Shown in pieces: positions 15,451 through 22,708 of a stretch of 40,560 bases of DNA (the first letter of the stretch is position 1; the number at the start of each line of letters is the position of its first letter). The notes beneath the pieces were generated by a model. The model worked only from the letters and a program-made list of their open reading frames with translations. It had not been told where the DNA came from and made no database searches. The stretch covers positions 1 to 40,560 of the forward strand of contig JAEXAJ010000190.1 in NCBI GenBank assembly GCA_023458215.1, in the 5' to 3' direction. The translations under genes were made by a program, and so were the position numbers. The DNA is from Bacteroidota bacterium. GTDB lineage: Bacteria; Bacteroidota; Bacteroidia; Bacteroidales; Bacteroidaceae.

Positions 15451-16956
15451 TTATTTACCCCAAAATACGGGTGCCGTATAACCGGGAAAGGCTGGTGTAT
15501 TAGGGTTACGCGCCGAAGAACTTTCCGCATACGGGTAGCGTTCCAAAAGTTTATTGTCTCCAACTTGTCCAAACACTTGGATAGGAGTATAAAGTGTTCC
15601 GGGTACATAGCTTGACACATCGAAAGAATCGTCATTACCCACTTTGTAGAAATCACTGCCTTTAGCAGTTCCGAAAGCTGGATATTTCAAACGACGTAAT
15701 TCACACCAAGCCTCGAAAGGATTGACTCCAGAGAGTGCCACCCACTTGGCTAAACCGATACTTTTCTTAAAGTTACTTTGTTCATAAGGATAACGAGCCA
15801 CGTACTCGGCTGCTCCATCTACACCCGCCGAAGCAAACGAAGCTTCGATCGCAGCAGCATAATGGGAAGCGGCATCGGCTGCCGTACCATACCGCGCATG
15901 ATATTCAGCTTTAAAAAATTCTACTTCCGAAACGGTAATCAGATAAACGGGCATATCGAAACTTGCTACCGGACGACACCATTTCGTCAGTTTAGAAGTA
16001 CTGGGATAATTCGTACCCGAAATACAACCTACGTATTCTCCATCAATATTCTTATCAAAGAATACAGCCAAACGCGGATCTTCATATTCTACGCCACCTT
16101 CAGCGTTTTTCACGAGCATTGTCCCGATAATAGCCAGGTTCCCGGCAACATTTATCTGCGATGATCCCCAAGCAGGACTAAACTCTTCCGCAAAGAACGG
16201 ACTCATCTGACCGGATTCATTTTTCCAACAGCCCTTGTAACTAACATCTGCTGCCGGAAAATTATCTTCAGCTATCAAAGCGGCCAGCGCAGACTGCACA
16301 TCCTTTACATCAGCCATACGCATCAGCATCTTCAGTTTTAAAGCATTAGCAAACTGAATCCAACGTCCGGCTGTAGCCGATGGGTAAAGAAAATTGGTAC
16401 AAACCATATTCGAGTTTGACACTTTTTCTAGAGCTGCGTCAACCTCAGCGATTACGCCTTCATAAACAACCTGTCCATCATCGTATTTAGGCGCAGTAAT
16501 AGCAGGGTCAAGAGCTTCTGAATAAGGGACTTCACCATAGCAATCGACTAAAGTTTCGTATACAAAGGCACGCAAAGTGGTAGCGGCCAGATAAGTTCCC
16601 CAATCATTTTCTACTGAAGACTTACTGAGAACCGTTTTCAAGTTAGACAACGCTTTTTGATTAAATTGGGTGTAAGTACCGCTGCTACGCGTAGCAGACA
16701 TGCTAAATTGTGAATAGTCTATATAATTACTTGTCCCATTCAATTGGGCATATTGCAATGCGTGAAAACCACCGGCAATGCGCAAGAAGTTACCATAACT
16801 TGATGCAATGTTCATCTCAATAGCCGGCATCAACATGCCGGTGCCTATGTTACTTTCCGAAGGTGAGTTCGGATTCTCATTGATATCCAAATAGCTGCCG
16901 CAAGAGGTAAAACCAAGGCTCAATACAACGGCGGATATAAATATTATTTTTTTCAT
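15451..16956 (-). CDS. SusD/RagB-family nutrient-binding lipoprotein (SusD-like_2 type)
   Basis: The signal peptide MKKIIFISAVVLSLGFTSC gives a lipoprotein with Cys19, followed by the characteristic YLDINENPNSP. The 501 residues are largely helical, with TPR-like helices near VSEVEFFKAEYHARYG and a C-terminus AFPGYTAPVFWGK. The INENPN start and overall layout suit the SusD-like_2 branch, associated in several Bacteroides with peptide rather than glycan uptake. SusD caps the SusC barrel at the outer surface and opens like a pedal bin to admit ligand. ATG 16956 is 19 bases after the SusC stop; the longer frame reaching 17040 lacks a signal peptide and overlaps susC. Confidence 0.92.
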   Translation of the reverse strand: MKKIIFISAVVLSLGFTSCGSYLDINENPNSPSESNIGTGMLMPAIEMNIASSYGNFLRIAGGFHALQYAQLNGTSNYIDYSQFSMSATRSSGTYTQFNQKALSNLKTVLSKSSVENDWGTYLAATTLRAFVYETLVDCYGEVPYSEALDPAITAPKYDDGQVVYEGVIAEVDAALEKVSNSNMVCTNFLYPSATAGRWIQFANALKLKMLMRMADVKDVQSALAALIAEDNFPAADVSYKGCWKNESGQMSPFFAEEFSPAWGSSQINVAGNLAIIGTMLVKNAEGGVEYEDPRLAVFFDKNIDGEYVGCISGTNYPSTSKLTKWCRPVASFDMPVYLITVSEVEFFKAEYHARYGTAADAASHYAAAIEASFASAGVDGAAEYVARYPYEQSNFKKSIGLAKWVALSGVNPFEAWCELRRLKYPAFGTAKGSDFYKVGNDDSFDVSSYVPGTLYTPIQVFGQVGDNKLLERYPYAESSSARNPNTPAFPGYTAPVFWGK

Positions 16957-16975
16957 GTTTTGTTTCTCCTTTCCT

Positions 16976-19900
16976 TTAGAATCTAATACTGAGGTTACAT
17001 CCAAAAATACGACAAGACGGATTGGCATATAGTTCACCAAATTGTGTAGCTAAGTCTCCATAAGAAGCCTGAGAGATGGTTGTTGCTTCGGGATCTACGT
17101 AATAGTTATTTTTGGCTGTCCACGTAAACACGTTATTACAGAATGCAGTCAGTGAGATGTTACTTACTGACATTGCGCGAGTCCACATCTTTGGCACATT
17201 CCATGTTAAACTTATATTACGAAGCTTCACGAAGGAACGGTCCAGGAGGTAAGCTTCACCACCATTACCATAACCATAGCTATCGTAGTATTTCTGATAA
17301 CTGCCATTATGCTGAGAAATTGGAGTAGTGTTCTCAGAATAAGTACCGTCTCCGTTCTCTATTACAGAGTTAGGAATAATGAACGGGCGGCGTCCATTAT
17401 AAGTCGAGATAACTCCGTTACCTGTAAACTGCATCAAGTTTTTAGTACGCGAAAACATATAACCACCCTGACGGATATCAAGTGCTGCACTCAGCGTGAA
17501 GCCTTTATAAGTAAGTGCAGTGCTCACACCACCCGTCCAGTCGTTATTCATATTCTTTCCGGTATCTTCGACCGTCGTACTTAGGATGGGTTGACCATTT
17601 GCATCGACAATCGGCTGACCTTCTGCCGTATACTTGGGCAAATATGTATAGAACTGCCCCATAGGCTTACCTTCTTCCGCATACATGTAAATAGCGTCGT
17701 TACCTGCTGAAAAACTATAAATGGATACCTTACCACCGTCCAAGCTTTCGGGCAATGAAAGAACCTTGTTGTTATTCTTAGCATAGTTAAAGGTCAAATC
17801 CCAACGGAAATCTTTAGTCTGAACAGGTATCGTATTTAAAACTAACTCAACACCCTTATTACTAACTTTACCAAAATTGGTCACCATATAGCTGTAGCCT
17901 GTAGAAGGATCAACGGGCAATGTAAAAATCTGGTCGTTCGTAGTGCGATCGTAATAGGCCACATCAATACCCAATCGACCTTTAAAGAATTGCAGGTTCA
18001 TACCCACTTCAAACTCTGAGGTCATCTCAGGTCGCAATGAAGAACTACCTTTTGTATTGGATGCTTGGAACGCATTCACACCATTCATCGGAAACTTGGC
18101 AATACTGTTTCCATAATAACCGTTTGCCACACCTTGAATATATGTAACCCCTGTCTGATAGGGAGCCGCGTCATTACCCGTCTTACCATAAGCCAAACGA
18201 ACCTTACCAAAAGAGAGAGCCTTATTCTCGGGAAGCAATCTTGTGAAAATCCAGCTCAGAGTAGCTCCCGGATAGAAGAAACTATTATTATCAATGGGTA
18301 GCGTAGAAGACCAGTCGTTACGAGCAGTCAAATTCAAATAAACCATATCGTCCCATCCCAAAGTAAGATCGCCAAATAGTCCTATCAAACGGCGTTTGTT
18401 CTGCGTTTCGGTAAGCGTGGTTTTCGTTGCACCGTTGCTCAAATCCCAGTAACCGGTAAAAAATGTCAAATCATCGGTCTGTCCTGCCATAGATGTTCTA
18501 TAACGCTCGTTCATATTCATACCGACATTCACATTTACATCGAGTTTATCATCGAGGAACTTCTTGGCATAATTGGCCAAGAAATCATGGTTCAATTCGT
18601 AGCGACGCCCATAAGAGGCATATACACTTCCGCTCTGATTCATGTGAGAAGGAGCATAGCCGTAGTCTTCATTAATCAGCGCATCATCCAAGTCGATCTG
18701 AGGATAGCCAATCTTCACATCATAATCTGTATAGTCGAACCCCATACGATAAGAAAGTGTCAAATCTTTGATAGGTTTGATATCAAGTTGAAGTTTGCCG
18801 TAAACCTGCTTAGAATTTGTATGGTTATAGTTATTTTCCAATGACCAATAAGGGTTCGTTACACCATAAGGAGTGAAATATGCTTCAGGAGTGTTGAATA
18901 CCAAATTTGTATTCTTCATATCCACAATAGATATATCACGCGGCATCTCATAGAGACCGTCGATAACGGAAGCTCCTTGGAAAGCACCTACCGCATCAGT
19001 CGAACTGCGGGCAAAGTTTACAGAAGAATAAATCTTCAGCCAATCGGTAGCCGCATAGCTGCTGCGGAATGCTAATGTATTACGATTGTATGTGTCGTAC
19101 TTTTTCGGCATTATACCATCGTCATCCGCATACGAATAAGATAGATAGTAATCCATTTTACTGTCGCTTGAAACTCCGCTCAGCGCTATGCTATGGTTTT
19201 GCGACCAGCCCAATTCAAAGAAATCTTTTACATTGTTCTTCTTTACACTATATTCATGAATTAGCTGCTGATTATTCCAGATAGGGCCATATACCTGTAT
19301 TGAGCCATCTAAAGCGGGTCCCCAAGAACCATTCTCAATAAATGTCTGGCCACCATTCCAACCTTGTCCGAACTCATTTTGCATATCGGGTAGAAGAGAC
19401 ACTTGGCGTGCCTGCAAGCTACCACTATAGCTAATGGTAAAATTGCGATTGTCGCCTTTCTTACCAGATTTTGTAGTAATGACGATAACGCCATTAGCAG
19501 CACGGCTACCATACAATGCGGTAGCGGCTGCCCCCTTCAATACGGTCATCGACTCGATATCTTCGGCAGCAACGTTAGCTACACCACCTGTCGACACATT
19601 TTTTCCTGCACCGGAAATCATACTATTCTGCAAGGGCACACCATCTACTACGTAAAGGGGCTGGTTGTCACCGTTAATAGAACTAAACCCACGAATAACA
19701 ATATTACTTACCGAACCTGGATCGGAAGATGTAGAACTTACCTGAACACCAGCTACTTTACCGGATAATGCATCGGCAACGTTAGTGGTACGTGCACCGG
19801 TTATTTCACTACTCTTTACCGTAGCGGCCGAATAACCCAGTGTCTTTTCGGAACGAGAAATCCCCATCGCCGTCACCACTACTTCGTCCAACAACTCCGT

Positions 19901-20197
19901 ATCCGGTTTCAGGACGATTCTCATCGCTGCTCTTTTAATTGCTACTTCTTGCGATTGCATTCCCACAAAGGAGACCCGCAAGGTTTTAGATGCACTTGGT
20001 ACATTCGAAATAGAAAACTTGCCATCAACATCGGTAACAGTTCCCAACGAAGTGCCCACTACCAATACTGATGCCCCAACAACAGGCTCACCATCTTCTT
20101 CGGAAATGACTACTCCCGAAACTGTAGATGTTTGAGCCGTCACAAACCCTATGCCTATAAATAGGCAAGTCAACAACAACATTAATTTCCTTTTCAT
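16976..20197 (-). CDS. SusC/RagA-family TonB-dependent outer-membrane transporter (leftward locus)
   Basis: The signal peptide MKRKLMLLLTCLFIGIGFVTAQ is followed by a carboxypeptidase-D regulatory-like domain (SGVVISEEDGEPVVGASVLV, residues about 25-100). Next come the TonB box region DEVVVTAMG near 105 and the plug with VIRGFSSINGDNQPLYVVDGVPL and LKGAAATALYGSRAANGVIVITTK. The 22-strand barrel then runs to a terminal aromatic, NLSIRF. Length 1073 is normal. There is no STN domain, so transcriptional signalling through an anti-sigma factor is not expected. With SusD and the two lipoproteins it forms an enzyme-free operon most like BT2264-BT2261, suggesting oligopeptide import. The first 110 residues closely resemble the rightward SusC at 22709. 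Confidence 0.95.
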   Translation of the reverse strand: MKRKLMLLLTCLFIGIGFVTAQTSTVSGVVISEEDGEPVVGASVLVVGTSLGTVTDVDGKFSISNVPSASKTLRVSFVGMQSQEVAIKRAAMRIVLKPDTELLDEVVVTAMGISRSEKTLGYSAATVKSSEITGARTTNVADALSGKVAGVQVSSTSSDPGSVSNIVIRGFSSINGDNQPLYVVDGVPLQNSMISGAGKNVSTGGVANVAAEDIESMTVLKGAAATALYGSRAANGVIVITTKSGKKGDNRNFTISYSGSLQARQVSLLPDMQNEFGQGWNGGQTFIENGSWGPALDGSIQVYGPIWNNQQLIHEYSVKKNNVKDFFELGWSQNHSIALSGVSSDSKMDYYLSYSYADDDGIMPKKYDTYNRNTLAFRSSYAATDWLKIYSSVNFARSSTDAVGAFQGASVIDGLYEMPRDISIVDMKNTNLVFNTPEAYFTPYGVTNPYWSLENNYNHTNSKQVYGKLQLDIKPIKDLTLSYRMGFDYTDYDVKIGYPQIDLDDALINEDYGYAPSHMNQSGSVYASYGRRYELNHDFLANYAKKFLDDKLDVNVNVGMNMNERYRTSMAGQTDDLTFFTGYWDLSNGATKTTLTETQNKRRLIGLFGDLTLGWDDMVYLNLTARNDWSSTLPIDNNSFFYPGATLSWIFTRLLPENKALSFGKVRLAYGKTGNDAAPYQTGVTYIQGVANGYYGNSIAKFPMNGVNAFQASNTKGSSSLRPEMTSEFEVGMNLQFFKGRLGIDVAYYDRTTNDQIFTLPVDPSTGYSYMVTNFGKVSNKGVELVLNTIPVQTKDFRWDLTFNYAKNNNKVLSLPESLDGGKVSIYSFSAGNDAIYMYAEEGKPMGQFYTYLPKYTAEGQPIVDANGQPILSTTVEDTGKNMNNDWTGGVSTALTYKGFTLSAALDIRQGGYMFSRTKNLMQFTGNGVISTYNGRRPFIIPNSVIENGDGTYSENTTPISQHNGSYQKYYDSYGYGNGGEAYLLDRSFVKLRNISLTWNVPKMWTRAMSVSNISLTAFCNNVFTWTAKNNYYVDPEATTISQASYGDLATQFGELYANPSCRIFGCNLSIRF

Positions 20198-21402
20198 AAA
20201 TTCTCTCTTAAATTTAACCTTTTAAACTTAAACTCAATTAAATATGAAACGAAAATATTTAATTATTTTTAAACCCTCGATACAATTCTAGCAGTAAAAT
20301 CAACATTGAGCGTTTTATTCCAATTATACATCACATTTTGACACATATATACAATATACACTTACTAATAAATCACAAATAAGTTATTTTAATACCACAT
20401 TGAACAGAAAGGATATTGCTATCTCACACAATATTGCTACTACAACCTATTAAATCATTTGTATTTTACTTAAAATTAAGCCATTAAAGTCTGCATACAG
20501 AAGTGCATCGAATAGAGGTTACGATTGCGATGATTGAACAATAAAATCGCGTCATTCTATGTGTACACATTGAATGAAGATTCACAAAAAATTAGAGAAA
20601 CGATAATCAGACCTAGTTAAGACCACTTTAGCTAAAAAAACACCCTAACCTTGGATTCAGCAATGATTCGCTGACATATAGCATCATAAAGTGAGATTTA
20701 GGGCAAATAAAAAAAACCTCCTTCCCACTCTTGGGCAAGGAGGCCTCGCAAACAAACAAAATACATTAGATAGTGATATCACATCCTCACCCAATGATAA
20801 TAAAAACCGAGGACTCTATATAAGGAAAGAGAAAACATTTTCTAAATTTCCATATCATAACTTCTAAATAACTATCTTTTCCACAGGATGTCTTCCAAAA
20901 TCATTCTCAATTAAGGCAGACTAAAACTAAATATGGAACAAACTTAAGTTATTATTTTCAATAACTTAAAACAAGAGTACGACAAAAATCAGGCTTGGAT
21001 GTTTTATACAATATTTAAGACTCAGGGCAACATAAATATACCACAAAGTACATCCAGGTTCTTTGCGGAATCAGTCTATTACGGCACAGCTATGCAATAG
21101 TAGTAAAGTAGTAAAAGAGTTAATTTAAAAGAGAGATTGTATCAGCTAATACTGCTTCTACAAGACTTGAAGAGTATTCTGCACAATGAGAAACGAAAAT
21201 ATATAAAATATTAATATACAAATATGCAACACATTATCACAAATAATCAAATCAATGGATTAAATATTTCAGCATTAGAAAATCATTTGCCAACACTCGT
21301 CAACATAGCTGCCAACATAAAGTTAGCATTTAATTATATTCTATATTATACACAAAAGTGTTATGTAGCGGCAAAACGTTCTATTCAATTATTGTCAGAA
21401 AC
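20198..21402. other. 1.2-kb gene-free region upstream of the leftward Sus operon
   Basis: No convincing gene was found; the rightward 67-codon frame at 21224 overlaps the receiver gene and has no family features. The region is A/T-rich. It contains one good leftward terminator (20707-20743), preceded on the same strand by a possible -7 box TAAGTTTG (20939-20946). This leaves room for a leftward non-coding RNA of roughly 220 nt. A weak hairpin TCAGC/GCTGA lies at about 20659-20676. No clear promoter for susC itself was located. Confidence 0.5.
20707..20743 (-). terminator. Leftward intrinsic terminator about 510 bases before susC
   Basis: On the leftward strand CCTCCTT-g-CCC pairs with GGG-AAGGAGG around a 6-base loop (20717-20743). 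Eight or more T follow (20707-20716 as A on the given strand). It ends either an upstream small RNA or a premature susC transcript. Confidence 0.75.
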
Positions 21403-21804
21403 CTACCAAACTAAATTCGGCAGATAGCGACTCAAGCAAGTACGCAAAGCGGTCAATGTGATCGGTTTTACTAATACTTCACTGGCTCCACACTCCATAG
21501 CTTTCTCGCGGTCGGCGGTAAAGGCATAGGCAGTCTGCATGATAATAGGTAATACCTTTTCTTCTTTACGAATGATTACTGTAGCATCAAGCCCATTCAT
21601 TATAGGCATCTTTATATCCATCAAAATAGCTTCTGCCTTTCCACGGTTTTCATTGAACAGAGTGACTATTTCTTCGCCGTTCTTAGCCCACATTATCTCG
21701 CATTTCTTTCCAATGATAGCTTTTATCAACTTAAAATTACTTTCATCATCTTCCGCAACTAGAATAAGCGGACGGTAATCCTCTGACATCTTTTCAGTTT
21801 CCAT
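21403..21804 (-). CDS. Stand-alone receiver (CheY-like) protein, copy 1
   Basis: At 133 residues this is a receiver domain and nothing else. The acidic pair is in AEDDESNFKLIKAI (Asp19/Asp20), the phosphoacceptor in LMDIKMPIMNGLDAT (Asp63), the switch Thr in QTAYAF (Thr91) and the conserved Lys in VLVKPI (Lys113). With no output domain it must act through a partner, for instance as a phosphorelay intermediate with a hybrid kinase elsewhere. ATG 21804 is chosen over TTG 21810. A leftward -7 box lies 26 bases upstream. It is about three-quarters identical by eye, and without any gap, to the protein at 27437-27838; the pair flanks the rightward susCD. Receivers of this sequence style usually occur fused to Bacteroides hybrid kinases, so these may be detached copies. 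Confidence 0.9.
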   Translation of the reverse strand: METEKMSEDYRPLILVAEDDESNFKLIKAIIGKKCEIMWAKNGEEIVTLFNENRGKAEAILMDIKMPIMNGLDATVIIRKEEKVLPIIMQTAYAFTADREKAMECGASEVLVKPITLTALRTCLSRYLPNLVW

Positions 21805-21829
21805 GACCAATGCTTTTTATTATACGAGG

Positions 21830-21837
21830 CAAAGATA
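21830..21837 (-). promoter_or_regulatory. -7 box for receiver copy 1
   Basis: TATCTTTG on the leftward strand, full TAnnTTTG match, 25 bases before the ATG. The other receiver gene has the identical octamer at about the same distance (27868-27875). Confidence 0.5.
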
Positions 21838-21945
21838 TGAAATAAAATTGATAATAGAAGCAGAACCCAGTAATATAATGTGAGTTCAGTGAAATTATAA
21901 CAACTTCCGGCATATCGGATTCATTTTAAAATAATTGCGGAATCA

Positions 21946-21977
21946 CTTGACATCACCTTCGCGATGTTGTATCTTTG
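21946..21977 (+). promoter_or_regulatory. Promoter of a short transcript
   Basis: The -7 box TATCTTTG (21970-21977) is a full match, and CTTG (21946-21949), one mismatch from TTTG, lies 20 bases upstream. The terminator at 22015-22050 follows within 70 bases. Confidence 0.55.
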
Positions 21978-21983
21978 TAAGGT

Positions 21984-22050
21984 GAATTTATAGATAGTTC
22001 AATTTTAATTTAGGATAAACGGAGAGGTTTGCTTCTCCGTTTATTTTTTA
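21984..22050 (+). ncRNA. Candidate small RNA of about 65 nt
   Basis: A good promoter directly upstream and a strong intrinsic terminator at the end enclose no credible reading frame. The 5' half (about 30 nt, A/T-rich, unstructured) could base-pair with a target. It lies 660 bases before the rightward susC and is transcribed in the same direction. It may alternatively be an attenuated leader with read-through. Family unknown; no resemblance to 6S, tmRNA, RNase P or SRP RNA. Confidence 0.45.
22015..22050 (+). terminator. Intrinsic terminator of the short transcript
   Basis: Eleven-base perfect arms ATAAACGGAGA (22015-22025) and TCTCCGTTTAT (22034-22044), 8-base loop, then six T. Confidence 0.85.
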
Positions 22051-22195
22051 CTCCTGCATCTTCTCTTTTCAAAAACCTCATGTTTGCTCCCCTAATCCTA
22101 CACTTTAGTTCCCTAAACGTCAGGTTTAAGCAAGTGAAATAGCTGGCTTTTACTTTGCAAACCCCTCTGGTTTTGGTGAAAGTCCCCGCTATTAA

Positions 22196-22305
22196 GGACG
22201 ATAAGGTGTGGCAAAACGGACGATGCGTTCAGGACAAACAGATGATGCGTTTGGGGTAATCAGATCATCTGTTCAGGTGAAACACATCATCTGTTCAGAA
22301 CGCAC
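22196..22305. repeat. Five-unit tandem repeat with a 22-bp period
   Basis: Five consecutive 22-base units start at 22196, 22218, 22240, 22262 and 22284. Units 1 and 3-4 share words such as GATGCGTTCAGG and ATCATCTGTTCAG, and most units end in AAAC or a close variant. The copies are degenerate but no insertions or deletions are needed to align them. There are no spacers, so it is not CRISPR. Inverted words (CAGATGAT/ATCATCTG, GCGTTC/GAACGC) allow nested hairpins. Confidence 0.7.
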
Positions 22306-22398
22306 AAACGATAGGCAGAAGTCTTCCGCCTGTTAATCTTACGTAAATCTGCTCTTGACTAGAAAGCAAGAAAGGCCATCCAACGGCTGCTAATCAAC

Positions 22399-22430
22399 AA
22401 CGGAGCAGCTTCTCACGAAGATGCTCCGTT
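22399..22430 (+). terminator. Strong hairpin, possible terminator after the 22-bp array
   Basis: AACGGAGCA (22399-22407) pairs perfectly with TGCTCCGTT (22422-22430); the loop holds CTTCTCACGAAG as in the terminator at 14033. The downstream tail (acgtttcttcattt) is only moderately T-rich. Confidence 0.5.
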
Positions 22431-22708
22431 ACGTTTCTTCATTTGAAAGAATAAAGAAATCATTTATGTAAAGTCAACTTTAGAGTTAAATATTGTTTGG
22501 GGCATTAACAATCCATCGATTGAAAGGTTTACATAATGACACGAAATAAAGAGATGAACTTCATTTTTAACTAAAAGTCATATCCTTCGATAACAAAATC
22601 ATATTTAGCTTATAAATTCCTTTCACAAACGAAAACATTTCTACACTGTTTCTGTTATAATAGATCAAATTTATATGCAGTTAGTTTAATTTTAAGAGAG
22701 ACCTGATT

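Larger units (their letters stand above)
21805..22708. other. 0.9-kb gene-free region between receiver copy 1 and the rightward susC
   Basis: It holds, from left to right, the leftward -7 box of receiver 1, a short transcription unit with its own promoter and terminator (21946-22050), a 22-bp tandem repeat array (22196-22305) and a hairpin (22399-22430). A susC leader of undefined start follows. No open frame longer than about 40 codons looks real; the one that crosses the repeats (ATG near 22224) is not a protein repeat because 22 is not a multiple of three. Confidence 0.55.

Noticed and set aside
16957..17040. Upstream extension of the leftward susD
   Set aside because: It overlaps the end of susC and hides the signal peptide; the lipoprotein start at 16956 is clear.
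21224..21427. 67-codon rightward frame
   Set aside because: It runs into the end of the receiver gene on the other strand, with no recognisable domain or promoter.
22196..22305. CRISPR array
   Set aside because: The 22-bp units are head to tail with no spacers, are degenerate, and no cas gene is present.
22224..22336. Short peptide gene across the 22-bp repeats
   Set aside because: The frame shifts through the repeats, giving no repeated peptide, and no promoter or family support was found.
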